This document shows positions 7,688-19,905 of a stretch of 64,000 bases of DNA, one piece after another (within the stretch, counting starts at the first letter, position 1; every line of letters starts with the position of its first letter). A program made the position numbers and the translations under genes. Location: the NCBI GenBank assembly GCA_913043235.1, contig CAJWLO010000003.1, forward strand, positions 20,170 to 84,169, written 5' to 3'. Under the pieces are notes generated by a model. That model was not told the DNA's origin, searched no databases, and saw only the letters and a list, made by a program, of their open reading frames with translations. Source of the DNA: an uncultured Fidelibacterota bacterium (GTDB lineage Bacteria; Fidelibacterota; Marinisomatia; Marinisomatales; UBA1611).

Positions 7688-8533
7688 TTATTGGAGAAGA
7701 ACAAGAACTTTACAGTCACTTAAAACACCAAATTTTTTATCTGCATCCCGGATACGTTCTGCATCTGTATTGGATACCATCAGATTAATATCATCCGAGC
7801 TAGTTTTCACTTCTACCATCATTGGTGTTTTACCTACCCGGCGAATTACATTTCTATCATCCATGGAATGAGCATATCCAATTGGACCGCGGTTTACAGA
7901 ACGGGAACGGGTATAGTGCCGGGGACCATACACCAAATTATAATCTTCATTAAAGATTTTAGGCACCATTGCTGGAATATGGTATACGTTCCTAGCATCT
8001 ATTACAATTCCCGATATCCGCTCACTCTTTGGTACAGCAGAACGGGTTTTCAGATAGGCTGGTTGAGACATATTTTCTTTAAGATACCCATCTGCATCAA
8101 CAAGAATTTCAGCCAGCCCAGACATTTTCACAGCCAGAGCGATGGCAATCTGTTTCTCTTCGAGATATTCTATTTCACCTTGTTGAAACGCACTACTGAC
8201 TAAAGATTCTATTCTGCTTTCGACCAGACGGTCACTAACCATAAGTTCATTAACAGTCCGACCATCAAAGTTGACTTGTTTAATCAGGTCTACAAGATTT
8301 TCACGAGCACGGGCACGGGCCTCCGCTTTGGATAATTTTAGATTGACCCCAATCACATCCAGACTGCCATCTCCAGATTCTTTTTCTTCGATATCAGCAG
8401 TGCCGCGGCATACAATCACTCGATTCGCATAATCAATAAAACCATTTTCAGAACGAACGACAGATGTTCTATATCCACCAATTGCTAAAAGATTAGAATA
8501 CAATAGAAACGAAAGTAGAGTGGATCGGACCAT
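7688..8533 (-). CDS. exported LPP20/FlgT-like protein of unknown function
   Basis: 281 residues from the ATG at 8533. That ATG has GGAG 5 nt upstream and opens a signal peptide (MVRSTLLSFLLYSNLLAIGG); the frame is open further upstream to 8596, but the added residues lack this logic. The mature protein has a helical segment rich in A and R (KAEARARARENLVDLI), as in LPP20/FlgT N-terminal domains. A C-terminal half reading GIVIDARN and later VLVLL is a beta/alpha fold also seen in FlgT-like proteins. No lipobox is present. The protein is probably periplasmic; its function is unknown. It has its own terminator and diverges from the lipoprotein gene at 8624. Confidence 0.65.
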   Translation of the reverse strand: MVRSTLLSFLLYSNLLAIGGYRTSVVRSENGFIDYANRVIVCRGTADIEEKESGDGSLDVIGVNLKLSKAEARARARENLVDLIKQVNFDGRTVNELMVSDRLVESRIESLVSSAFQQGEIEYLEEKQIAIALAVKMSGLAEILVDADGYLKENMSQPAYLKTRSAVPKSERISGIVIDARNVYHIPAMVPKIFNEDYNLVYGPRHYTRSRSVNRGPIGYAHSMDDRNVIRRVGKTPMMVEVKTSSDDINLMVSNTDAERIRDADKKFGVLSDCKVLVLLQ

Positions 8534-8623
8534 TTTATCTCCAATATGCATTAATAAAAAGTACCATAAAAGAAATGTGTTAAGCAACTCCCTCAATAAG
8601 TTAATATACGTAATTTTGATATT

Positions 8624-9598
8624 ATGGCATCCTACAGAAAAATTACATTGTTTTTAGTATTGATAATTGCTTCCTGTGTTGAAAACAAGATTTTTATTCA
8701 TGTTCACCCTGATGGAAAAAGTTTTTTCAAGTTTGAAAGCCGGGGAGATTCTCTCGATATATATGACAATGATTTTGTTCATCCTTATCATCTGAAAAAT
8801 TGGGCAACAGAAATATCTACCATTCAAACCGAAAATGAAACAAACTGGATTCGGATTACAAAAGGCATCATAGATGATTCTGTTTTTGTACTACAATCAC
8901 CAGAAGGGCCTCAAATGGGGTATGATTTTCACCAGTCCAATATCTCCAGCTGGTATAAAGATACCTATAATGTAAAAGTCGTTATTGAAGGTTGCAAAAT
9001 CAAACAAGATTATCCTGAACTTTATAATGCGGTCTTAACCGATAATATGGATAGCTTGAGCTGGCTTCCTGAAGCATTAACAGTCTTAATGCATAAAGGA
9101 CTTAAGGATATTAGTCATGATTCACTGTCCCCAGAACAATCACTGTGGAACCGCAGACTGGTAAATCATCTACGAAATTCTTTTGCAAAATTTTCGTCTT
9201 TAAATGAATTAGAATTAATTCAAAAAGACCGAGTTGGTTATTTAGAAACATTACTCGCCCCATTTCACGTAGCTCCTTCTTTACCAAAAAATTTGGCCAT
9301 TAGCATGGAAAAGCATGAAAAAATCCTTCGCACCTCGCTAGATCTGAAAGATGATTTCTTTATCTGGAAAGTCTTAATTCCAGGTCAGCTTTTCGCCACC
9401 AATGCCACAAGAGTATCAGGAGATACTCTGATCTGGGAATTTGGTTTAGACTCTTTGCTTTCACATAATTATACAATGTATGGTTCTACAGTTATCTATT
9501 CTAAAGATAAAATTCAATTATCCTTAATTTCTAATTTGATCATCGGTTGTATCCTGATAATAATTATTATATGGGTTTTTACAAGAAAGATTTTCTAA
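8624..9598 (+). CDS. putative lipoprotein with C-terminal membrane segment, unknown
   Basis: 324 residues starting with a short signal peptide and lipobox ending IIASC (Cys18), predicting lipid attachment after export. The body is mixed alpha/beta with no motif I recognise. The last 30 residues contain a strong hydrophobic helix (LIIGCILIIIIIWVF) followed by basic residues, a stop-transfer arrangement that would leave a tiny cytosolic tail. Lipid anchor and C-terminal helix together would fix the domain at the outer face of the inner membrane. It is the first gene of a plus-strand run leading to ligA; the next gene starts 5 nt after its stop. Confidence 0.6.
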   Translation: MASYRKITLFLVLIIASCVENKIFIHVHPDGKSFFKFESRGDSLDIYDNDFVHPYHLKNWATEISTIQTENETNWIRITKGIIDDSVFVLQSPEGPQMGYDFHQSNISSWYKDTYNVKVVIEGCKIKQDYPELYNAVLTDNMDSLSWLPEALTVLMHKGLKDISHDSLSPEQSLWNRRLVNHLRNSFAKFSSLNELELIQKDRVGYLETLLAPFHVAPSLPKNLAISMEKHEKILRTSLDLKDDFFIWKVLIPGQLFATNATRVSGDTLIWEFGLDSLLSHNYTMYGSTVIYSKDKIQLSLISNLIIGCILIIIIIWVFTRKIF

Positions 9599-9603
9599 TT
9601 CAG

Positions 9604-10023
9604 ATGCGTTGCTGGACTATCGCCACAATCACAATTGCTTCAATCTATTCCGACATCCCCAAATATGCCGATGAACAAATCATTACACTCCTTAAACAAC
9701 ATTTTAACACAATGGATAAGGGACTGACTTATCTAGGACAAAGTATTTATGAAGATAATAATCAAAGAGTATTACAGCTAGAAATCGGATCTTTAGAAAA
9801 AAAAATAAATGAGCATCTAATTTACAGTTTTAATGCACTGGCCAAGATTAGCACTTACGCCAGAAACCCTTATAAGAAATTTGTAGTGATCATTCATCTA
9901 GATAAGTTTGAAATACCCATTATAGCCATCAGTAAATTTACATGTTGCAAAGCTTTCTTTGTGGATAATACCATGACAGAAAAACAGTGGCGAGATGAAT
10001 GTCTGCTCTTGAAAGCTTTATGA
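9604..10023 (+). CDS. small exported protein of unknown function
   Basis: 139 residues from the ATG at 9604. An upstream in-frame ATG at 9547 would overlap the preceding gene, whereas the ATG at 9604 begins a plausible signal peptide (MRCWTIATITIASIYS) 5 nt after the previous stop. The mature part is helical, with LEIGSLEKKINEHL and two cysteines together (TCCKAF). No family is recognised. Its position suggests co-transcription with the lipoprotein gene. Confidence 0.5.
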   Translation: MRCWTIATITIASIYSDIPKYADEQIITLLKQHFNTMDKGLTYLGQSIYEDNNQRVLQLEIGSLEKKINEHLIYSFNALAKISTYARNPYKKFVVIIHLDKFEIPIIAISKFTCCKAFFVDNTMTEKQWRDECLLLKAL

Positions 10024-10118
10024 CTATTTACGGAATCCATGGATAATATTTATCACTTTTTATGCATTAAACTCCATACAAAATTTATTTTGATGGCATC
10101 GCATAAAATAAATTGATT

Positions 10119-12616
<2,498 letters not shown>

Positions 12617-12680
12617 TTAATATATAATAATCATTTTTTTTGTTTTCATTAATTAAAATAATTCATCAGTAATTTCCTGC

Positions 12681-12998
12681 ATGGATATGATGAAAATTGA
12701 AGAAGTAGTAGGAGATCTTATTCTGATTGTTCTACATAACCACGAACCACTTCAGAAAATTGGTATAGATCAGGATAAAATCTTTGTTCAAGTTAAGGGC
12801 TACGATGAAAACGGAATGTGGATTCATCATCCCGGATTTCAGGTTCCCAATATTACCGGCAAAGGTAGGGCTAAAACCAAAAAACTAGAAGCATCCATTC
12901 TAATCCCCTGGGCCTTTATAGTGTCCCTCGTTCATTTTCCCGGGGCAGAAGGCTTTGACCTCCCCAGCCCGTTCGATCTGAACATCGGGTTTAAATAA
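12681..12998 (+). CDS. conserved hypothetical small protein
   Basis: 105 residues with no signal peptide or membrane helix. The sequence alternates short strands (DLILIVLHNHE, KIFVQVKGYDENGMWIHHPGF) and ends in a PSPFDLNIGF tail. I do not recognise the family. The fold may be a small beta-barrel. It lies 64 nt after ligA and 6 nt before an ABC-2 ATPase gene, so it is probably transcribed with the exporter genes. Confidence 0.55.
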   Translation: MDMMKIEEVVGDLILIVLHNHEPLQKIGIDQDKIFVQVKGYDENGMWIHHPGFQVPNITGKGRAKTKKLEASILIPWAFIVSLVHFPGAEGFDLPSPFDLNIGFK

Positions 12999-13004
12999 AT
13001 ACCA

Positions 13005-13931
13005 ATGCCTGAGCCGGCCATTCAGGTTTCAGGGCTAACCAAGTCCTATGGAGACGTCCATGCGCTTTGTGGAGTAGACATAACAATTAACAAGGGGGAA
13101 TTCTTTGGTTTACTGGGCCCCAATGGCGCAGGGAAAACCACCACCATCAACATTCTTACTGGGCTGGTATTTAATGATAGTGGGTCTACACAGGTTTTCG
13201 GTAAAGATACGGTGATAGACTATCGTTTCACCCGATCCAAGATTGGAATTGCCGCGCAAGAGCTTTCCGTAGACTGGTTCTTCTCGATTGAACGTTTACT
13301 CTATTTCCAAGCTGGCTACTACGGCATTGCTCCTAGAAAAGCAAAAACCAATATTGATAGCCTGTTAAAACGGTTGGGACTTGATAAAAAACGAAATTCC
13401 CAACTACGACAACTTTCCGGAGGCATGAAACGGCGTTTCCAATTAGCCAAAGCCCTTGTTCACGATCCAAGTATTATCATTCTGGACGAGCCCACTGCCG
13501 GAGTAGATGTCGAACTCCGTCGAGATCTCTGGCAGTACCTAGAAGATCTGCACAGTGCTGGAAAAACAATCCTACTTACAACCCACTATATTGAAGAAGC
13601 AGAGTTGCTATGTGAAAAAGTCGCTATTATTGATCAGGGAAAGATTTTAAAAGAAGGGTCACCCAAAGAATTGACCCAAGAATTAGGACAAGGAGGAATT
13701 ACAGTCCAGCTGAATAAGGATGCCGTAATCTTAGAAAAACATTTATCTGGTTTTACCTATAATATCGAGGATAACCGCATTCATTTTGTGGTAAAAGATC
13801 CAGATTCTTCATTGCCTGAAATCATCCATAAATTATCTCAAATGGAATTACATATTCAAAATATTACCACAAACTCCTCATCACTGGAGGATGTTTTTCT
13901 TAGTTTAACCGGCAAAAGTATCAATGAATAA
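13005..13931 (+). CDS. ABC-2 type transporter ATP-binding protein
   Basis: 308 residues of the CcmA/DrrA class. Walker A is GPNGAGKTT near residue 39, the signature is LSGGMKRR, and Walker B is IIILDEPTAG followed by a switch histidine in LLTTHYIEEAE. A C-terminal extension of about 80 residues, usual in this subfamily, follows. It powers export by the membrane protein encoded next (13989-14750). Substrate unknown: neighbours are an outer-membrane candidate and a CsgG-like protein, which might suggest cell-envelope cargo, but this is inference. Confidence 0.93.
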   Translation: MPEPAIQVSGLTKSYGDVHALCGVDITINKGEFFGLLGPNGAGKTTTINILTGLVFNDSGSTQVFGKDTVIDYRFTRSKIGIAAQELSVDWFFSIERLLYFQAGYYGIAPRKAKTNIDSLLKRLGLDKKRNSQLRQLSGGMKRRFQLAKALVHDPSIIILDEPTAGVDVELRRDLWQYLEDLHSAGKTILLTTHYIEEAELLCEKVAIIDQGKILKEGSPKELTQELGQGGITVQLNKDAVILEKHLSGFTYNIEDNRIHFVVKDPDSSLPEIIHKLSQMELHIQNITTNSSSLEDVFLSLTGKSINE

Positions 13932-13988
13932 TATTTGTAACCATAATTTACCCTATAATTGCAATCAAATTAACCCACAAATAATAAT

Positions 13989-14750
13989 ATGAACTGGATC
14001 GGGCTATGGACTCTCATCCGGCGGGAAGTGGGACGTTTTTTTTCTGTCTACCGCCAGACCGTACTTCCAGGATTGATTTCCTCCGCGCTCTATATCCTGA
14101 TCTTTGGTTTTACCCTAGAACAACGTATTTCTGAAATCCAAGGTGTCTCTTATACTTGGTTCATTTTACCCGGTCTTATTATGATGAACACTTTGACAAA
14201 TGCCACATCAAACACGGCATCATCCATGTTACAGATGAAACTCTTGCAACAGCTTCCCGACCTTCTCACTGCGCCTTTATCCGGTTTTGAAATTGCTCTT
14301 TCCTACATTATTGGGGGAACCGTACGTGGATTAGTAAATGGTACCTTAGTTTTACTTTTAGGGGTTTTATTAATCAAGCTACCTGTAAACGATCCTGTAG
14401 GAACAATTGCTTTTATCTTCCTAGTATCTTGGGCTTTTTCCAGCATGGGACTAGTGCTTGGTCAACTGGCTGATAGCTGGGACCAATTGGCAATGATGCA
14501 GAACTTTTTCCTTACACCACTTAGTTTTCTTGGTGGAATATTTTATTCAATCCAAATGCTCCCTGAATGGGCTCAAAGCCTTAGTTTTTTTAATCCTATT
14601 TATTATATGATCAACGGTATTCGTTATACAATATTGGGGATCAGTGATTCATCTATAAGTTTCAGTATCTGGATGGCTGTGGCATTAACAATTATTTTTT
14701 CGGCAACTGCTATGTTACTAATGCAGAGCGGAAAAAAAATCAAACAATGA
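13989..14750 (+). CDS. ABC-2 type transporter permease
   Basis: 253 residues with about six membrane helices and the ABC-2 family layout: a cytosolic N-terminus (MNWIGLWTLIRREVGRF), then TM pairs, and the characteristic PLSFLGGIFYSIQMLPEWAQ segment between TM5 and TM6. It pairs with the ATPase gene 57 nt upstream to form a homodimeric exporter. It ends in an ATGA overlap with the next gene. Confidence 0.92.
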   Translation: MNWIGLWTLIRREVGRFFSVYRQTVLPGLISSALYILIFGFTLEQRISEIQGVSYTWFILPGLIMMNTLTNATSNTASSMLQMKLLQQLPDLLTAPLSGFEIALSYIIGGTVRGLVNGTLVLLLGVLLIKLPVNDPVGTIAFIFLVSWAFSSMGLVLGQLADSWDQLAMMQNFFLTPLSFLGGIFYSIQMLPEWAQSLSFFNPIYYMINGIRYTILGISDSSISFSIWMAVALTIIFSATAMLLMQSGKKIKQ

Positions 14751-15463
14751 GTCGCAAGGGAGTTTTATTAATCTTACTGACATTTCTATGGGGCCACGAT
14801 CCCCAAGCAGATGCTCCCCAGTGGACAGCCTATAATCGCGGCGGCCTGGTCAATGTAAGTGATAACAATTCCGGTGTCGCTACCTATTTCCGTCTGAAGA
14901 GAACTACCAGTTATACATTCCGGGATGTTCGCTTTTATGCCCATATATTTGGTTCAGATCAGGATATTCGATTCCGTCAGAAATCCAGCCGAATCTTCGT
15001 CAGTCTACCCTGGCTTTACAATTTTACTGCTGTATCCTACCAAAGAAATACCTTGGTGGACGTAGCCCTTCGTTACCACTACAACCAGGGATTGGGCATG
15101 CTGATCAGCAATACGGACAGCGGAAATATGACCACAGAAATGGGAATGGCCTACGATATGTCTGACTACCTGGAGGACACACGTAAAACATCCTATTTGA
15201 AACTTGCCTTTACCCATGATCAGGATTTTCGACATATCAATACCAAGCTGGAACTAGATTATTTTTTTCAGATTAGCGATATTAATGTTTACAACCTTTC
15301 CCGCCTCCAAGCCATGGGAGAATTACAATGGAAATTTTATCAAAACCTGAAATTGATAGGTGGTGTGTATCAGGAACTTCCTGCAGATGGAACGTATAAC
15401 AATCAAAATGCTTTGCTCTATATAACCCTAGATTGGAGTAAACGTCTACAATGGTCTTACTGA
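14747..15463 (+). CDS. putative outer-membrane beta-barrel protein
   Basis: 238 residues. A signal peptide is followed by many short amphipathic strands rich in aromatic residues (for example TSYTFRDVRFYAHIFGS and DVALRYHYNQG), ending in LDWSKRLQWSY with a terminal aromatic. This is the profile of a small outer-membrane barrel. No specific family is recognised. It overlaps the permease by 4 nt and the CsgG-like gene by 13 nt, so all four genes form one translation-coupled operon. Confidence 0.6.
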   Translation: MSRKGVLLILLTFLWGHDPQADAPQWTAYNRGGLVNVSDNNSGVATYFRLKRTTSYTFRDVRFYAHIFGSDQDIRFRQKSSRIFVSLPWLYNFTAVSYQRNTLVDVALRYHYNQGLGMLISNTDSGNMTTEMGMAYDMSDYLEDTRKTSYLKLAFTHDQDFRHINTKLELDYFFQISDINVYNLSRLQAMGELQWKFYQNLKLIGGVYQELPADGTYNNQNALLYITLDWSKRLQWSY

Positions 15464-16935
15464 AAAAAACTCTCTTATTTCTTTTCTTTATGATTATGTC
15501 ACGTGTGTTAACTCAGGAATTAGATGATGATCTGACTTTGAACAAAAAGCCAATTATTATTTTACCGGCCAAAGATGCGGATAGCCCAGGGTCTATTGGT
15601 AACAAAATCACTGCAATTTTATCCCAAAAGGCTACAGAAATTGGTCGTTTTGAAGTCATCGATCGGCGGTTGGTAGACGCTATCCTGGAAGAACAGAAAC
15701 TGCAACTCTCAGGGATGATCGGTGAGGGCCAAATCGTCAAGATCGGTGAACTGGCTTCTGCTGAGGAAGCTTTTATAGTCAATGTGATTGAATTCGGTCA
15801 GAAAGGGGTGCCTAAAATCATAAAACCACAACAGAGGGAAAAAGTTGAAAAAGAGCAGAATCAGGATGAAATATTATCGACCTGGGTGGTAAAAACAATG
15901 GTTGGAGCCACGGCTAAAGCAATCGTGGAAAGCGCTAAAAGTGATGCAGTACGCAAAGTCGAGCTGGAGAATAATATCCATACTGTTATCAATGCTGAAG
16001 TACGCATGCTGAATGTGGCTACTGGTGTATCTACAAATTCATTTCGGATCAACGCTCAATTTACCGGCGGTAACCGGGATGCTTCCCTGAACATGGCACT
16101 GAAAAATATCACCTGGCAGATTAGTCGAAAAATCAGAGGTTTTTATTCTCTCACCAGTGAAGTGATGCAGGTAGATGGGTATGAGCTTACTATGCTCACC
16201 GGCGATGATCTGGGCATTAAGCAAGGTTCTATTTTTGAGATCGCCTCTATCGATCGGAAAAAAATCTACAAGGACAGAATCGTTACCATCCCGGGGAAGG
16301 CCCGCGCTCTGGCACGCATTACCAATGTAGGCCCTGATGCCAGCGAAGCTAAGGTAATCCGCAAATGGCGGAAGGTCGTGCCAGGATTAAAAGCCTATGA
16401 AATGATGAAAACACCCTTGGTAAGCCAGATCGATCTATTTTATGGTCAACATCCCTGGTACGAATTAAGTGCCAAGTACTGGTTAATGCCTTTCAGAAAA
16501 TTGTCAGTCGGTCTTGGAGGACAATTGGGATTATTGGAGGATAGTGAAAAAAATAATAATGTTTATTTAGGTATTGGTTCCACCATGGATTTAGATTTGT
16601 TTTACATCTTTGGCATCACGCCATCTATGGGTATCAGCATTCCAGTAAATTTATTCATGCGCCGAGACGACCGAAACCACGATGTGTTTTCCACCCTGAT
16701 TACACCTTCCGTGGATCTAAACCTTGCCATCCAGTTGGGACAATTCAGGGATCTAGTCATTTCGACCAGATACATTTTCAGCCATATTCATTCTGATTGG
16801 ACCTATCAAATAGAGACTGATAATGAAAACAGTGGAGGTTTCAGGAATAAACCTTTCTGGAACGGTGTAAAGCCTACTTTTAGTGCAATAAAGGGTTTTT
16901 ATTTTAATTTGTCTCTAAGAAAAATTCGTTTCTAA
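15451..16935 (+). CDS. CsgG/HfaB-family-like exported protein
   Basis: 494 residues with a signal peptide (MVLLKKTLLFLFFMIMS). The N-terminal half matches the CsgG family pattern: IIILPAKDAD, then a segment like FEVIDRRLVDAILEEQKLQ, and later an alpha/beta stretch (NAEVRMLNVATGVSTNSF). CsgG proteins form outer-membrane or periplasmic assemblies linked to secretion. No lipobox Cys is seen, unlike true CsgG. The C-terminal 150 residues have alternating beta strands ending YFNLSLRKIRF, which could form a barrel or a beta-rich tail. It is the last gene of the exporter operon and converges with the protease-propeller gene. Confidence 0.7.
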   Translation: MVLLKKTLLFLFFMIMSRVLTQELDDDLTLNKKPIIILPAKDADSPGSIGNKITAILSQKATEIGRFEVIDRRLVDAILEEQKLQLSGMIGEGQIVKIGELASAEEAFIVNVIEFGQKGVPKIIKPQQREKVEKEQNQDEILSTWVVKTMVGATAKAIVESAKSDAVRKVELENNIHTVINAEVRMLNVATGVSTNSFRINAQFTGGNRDASLNMALKNITWQISRKIRGFYSLTSEVMQVDGYELTMLTGDDLGIKQGSIFEIASIDRKKIYKDRIVTIPGKARALARITNVGPDASEAKVIRKWRKVVPGLKAYEMMKTPLVSQIDLFYGQHPWYELSAKYWLMPFRKLSVGLGGQLGLLEDSEKNNNVYLGIGSTMDLDLFYIFGITPSMGISIPVNLFMRRDDRNHDVFSTLITPSVDLNLAIQLGQFRDLVISTRYIFSHIHSDWTYQIETDNENSGGFRNKPFWNGVKPTFSAIKGFYFNLSLRKIRF

Positions 16936-16950
16936 ATCCCCAGATGTAAT

Positions 16951-19905
16951 CTAGAACGGATTAATCAAGGTTAAACGGAAATAAGGCCTTGGTCCTCCTT
17001 TAATTTTTCCCAGGTTTGTATTTTTTGATAATTTAATAAAATCATTTTTCCATACTTCAGGGCTTTGAGCCCAGCCATAATTAAAAATAAGCATGGAAAA
17101 GTCCCCCAATGAAAATGAAAACCTGAATTCTGCGCCTGTTGTAATCACCATATCATCCTTTGTTTGGCCTTGTTTCCATGCATTGCCACAATCCAATATT
17201 AACGCAAATGTTGGTTTCCCTAGTTTAAATATTTTTAAAATCTCAATCACGTTAAAGTGAGCTGCGGGGAAGCGTAACTCCAAGGTCCCCATTATCGCTC
17301 TGTCACCAAATCGTGCACCTGACCATCCCCGGGGGCTCATATATTCCCGACCAGGAGTATAACTGCCCGCCAGATATAAATTGGGTATATCCACCAGCCC
17401 CAGACTGTCCTGCGGGGGTGGGGTGCCGGACATTAGTTCAAACCGGCCTCGTGCATAAAAGGACAAGGGCCATAGTTTTTGGTTTGTAAAAAAATCTAGT
17501 TCCGTTTTCGTATAGTCAAAATCTCCCCAAATGGATTTATCGGTAATATTCGATTGAACTTTAAACCCATAGCCTTGGTTGGGGGCAAACAGATTGCGGA
17601 GATGATTCCTTTTATTCTTAAATGTATAAGAAAGTGAAATTCTTCCCTCCTTGCCTCCATACGGCTCTTTGAAAATATCAAGTGAACCTTCCGGCAAATA
17701 AGGAGTTCTTTCCATCAGGGAAAGTGAATAGCCAAAGGAGTGATTCGTTGTCAAGGAGCGTCCAAAATTATATGGCAATTCCCCCCAAATGGTTATACCA
17801 TCAAAAGTTTCTACCAAGGGCATAAAATCCTTATTGTAAAACTGGAGCTGAAAATAAAAATCGTTAAAATAGTTAACACCCCAAAATCCCCCAAAAGGAA
17901 ATCCTGTATTATTTATATATTGCAGCATCGTTGCATGAATTGAGTCATAATCTGTCGCATACGCCACACCAAATATGTGGTGACCCAGTCCGTCGGTAAA
18001 TGCAGAATTGTAAAAAAAACTTTCTACGTCTGGTAAAATAAAGGTCCCTAAATGGGCCATATTATTATAGAATTTATACGGGGTGTCATTCTTTAAGACA
18101 ACATTTTTAGTCGGCACAATATTTTCTATTGGGTTATCCGGTGTTTTTGTTCGCCAGGATGAAAACACAGGATTCATGGCTACAGGAGTTTTTATCGTCA
18201 CTCTTGATGGGTCTATCTCCACAACCCGGGATGAATCCACTGTATTCAATGTAAAGGCCGTTATGGTAGATGTTTTATCATTCCATTTTGCTCCTATAAC
18301 AGCATCCCCCACATCGGTATTTTGAATTGTTTCTCCAGATGTCAGATCGTAAGTGTAAAGATTGGGTGTATAATCATATAATCCTGTATAGGATATCCTT
18401 TCCCCGTCCGGATGCCAGATAGGCCATAGATCGCTCTCAGCACTGTTTGTTATTTGTTTGGTTTCACTTGACCCCAAATCCATAATATGAACATCCAGGA
18501 ATCCGTCTGAATCCGATTGTGCATAGGCGACTGATTTTCCATCGGGGCTCCATACCGGTGTTAGAATCTGGACATTACCGGTATTTCCCGTAATCTGTTT
18601 TACATTACCGCCATCATGATTCATGATATAAAGTTGAGTTGTTGAATTCTGGTGTGCGATAAATAAGATCTTTTTACTGTCTGGAGAGAATACCGGGTAA
18701 TTAGATCGCATGGATGATGTTAGCAGAGTTTTTTCATTTGATTCTACATCCAACTTCCAAATATCAAAAACCAAAGATTGCTTTTCCCCATAACGATATT
18801 TTGTATATACAATAAATTCCCCGTTGGGCGAGACATCTATATTCATTGTCATTTCACCAAAAATACCAAAATCCAATTCTTTCAGTTTCCATATTGGTTT
18901 CACCTTTTTTGGAAGTTCCTCCTTCTTCTCCGCCTTTTTAACTCGTTTCTCCCATTTTTTTCTTTCTTTTGCCGTGTCTCGAGTAGCAACTACAAGAGAT
19001 AAATCTCGCTGTCCTTTGGATAATAGACCAATCATTGCAATTCGTAGGGAATCTGGGAAATAATCAAAATTAGCTACGCGCTCTAATGGCAGTTTATGCA
19101 CTATCCCAATATCTTCTACTCTTTCCTTTTGGGCTCTTTGTCCATAAAAAAATGTATTCATGTGACGACGCCAATCCTCATTGAATTGCTTAAGTTTTAT
19201 ACCAGTATGTTTTTTGAATGATGTTTTAAAATCCAACAATCCTGCCTTATTTCGGTGATTCAAAATTTTGGTAATAGTAGAATCACCAAACCGTTCAGCC
19301 AGATAAAGACTTTTTGAAAATCCATCGTTATGAGGATCTTGAATCTTATCGATTGTATTTCGGATCACATGCGATTTATGAGAAATATCAAAACGAAACG
19401 GGCGCCACCGTTCAGTAAAGTACTCAGCCATGCCTTCAACCGCCCATCCAGGAACACCAGCAATAAGACCATTCATGGGTTCAGGCAACCATGTTTTAAC
19501 TGTATTAAAAAATACAAGATGCTGCAATTCATGAGCTAAAACAGTACGTAGCCATTTTTCATCTCCTTCCCATAATGCAGCATCATTCTGATCTACCCAG
19601 ATTACGGTATGATTACTAGGCATAGCGAAACCATTTAATATTTCATCCTCAGCTGTAAATGTAATATCTAATCTAGGAATAGTCTCTATGCCCATTTGTT
19701 TCATTAACATCGGTCTCATTTGTTCTGCCATTGATGCACCTTGAGCAGCGATATCCCGAATACTTTCATGATAATGTATATCAAAATGTTCAGTTTCCAA
19801 AGTACGCCATTTTAATTCCGGGTGTGTCCGCCCGCTCATCATCCACGCACCGGTAGCATGTATGATCGAAAAAACAAATAAAAAGAACAATAATAAATGT
19901 TTCAT
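16951..19905 (-). CDS. fusion: peptidase-MA-like metalloprotease, TolB-type propeller, C-terminal surface-antigen barrel
   Basis: 984 residues in three parts. A signal peptide leads to a gluzincin-like domain with HELQH (125-129) and a downstream EGMAEYF (E157). A TolB/WD40-like propeller spans about 340-620, with repeated W/F-SPDG blades (FSPDSKKILFIAH, WSPDGKSVAYAQ, WHPDGERISYTG). The C-terminal 300 residues resemble a bacterial surface antigen (Omp85-type) barrel, including YMSPRGWSGARFGDRA and a terminal F (TLINPF). It is probably an outer-membrane-anchored protease with a periplasmic propeller. Its ATG overlaps the stop of the HAD gene downstream (ATGA). Substrate unknown. Confidence 0.85.
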   Translation of the reverse strand: MKHLLLFFLFVFSIIHATGAWMMSGRTHPELKWRTLETEHFDIHYHESIRDIAAQGASMAEQMRPMLMKQMGIETIPRLDITFTAEDEILNGFAMPSNHTVIWVDQNDAALWEGDEKWLRTVLAHELQHLVFFNTVKTWLPEPMNGLIAGVPGWAVEGMAEYFTERWRPFRFDISHKSHVIRNTIDKIQDPHNDGFSKSLYLAERFGDSTITKILNHRNKAGLLDFKTSFKKHTGIKLKQFNEDWRRHMNTFFYGQRAQKERVEDIGIVHKLPLERVANFDYFPDSLRIAMIGLLSKGQRDLSLVVATRDTAKERKKWEKRVKKAEKKEELPKKVKPIWKLKELDFGIFGEMTMNIDVSPNGEFIVYTKYRYGEKQSLVFDIWKLDVESNEKTLLTSSMRSNYPVFSPDSKKILFIAHQNSTTQLYIMNHDGGNVKQITGNTGNVQILTPVWSPDGKSVAYAQSDSDGFLDVHIMDLGSSETKQITNSAESDLWPIWHPDGERISYTGLYDYTPNLYTYDLTSGETIQNTDVGDAVIGAKWNDKTSTITAFTLNTVDSSRVVEIDPSRVTIKTPVAMNPVFSSWRTKTPDNPIENIVPTKNVVLKNDTPYKFYNNMAHLGTFILPDVESFFYNSAFTDGLGHHIFGVAYATDYDSIHATMLQYINNTGFPFGGFWGVNYFNDFYFQLQFYNKDFMPLVETFDGITIWGELPYNFGRSLTTNHSFGYSLSLMERTPYLPEGSLDIFKEPYGGKEGRISLSYTFKNKRNHLRNLFAPNQGYGFKVQSNITDKSIWGDFDYTKTELDFFTNQKLWPLSFYARGRFELMSGTPPPQDSLGLVDIPNLYLAGSYTPGREYMSPRGWSGARFGDRAIMGTLELRFPAAHFNVIEILKIFKLGKPTFALILDCGNAWKQGQTKDDMVITTGAEFRFSFSLGDFSMLIFNYGWAQSPEVWKNDFIKLSKNTNLGKIKGGPRPYFRLTLINPF

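Noticed and set aside
15005..15235. ORFs antisense to the beta-barrel and CsgG-like genes (also 15513-15782, 15861-16052, 16039-16224)
   Set aside because: They are shadows of coding frames with no ribosome-binding site, no known domain and unusual composition.
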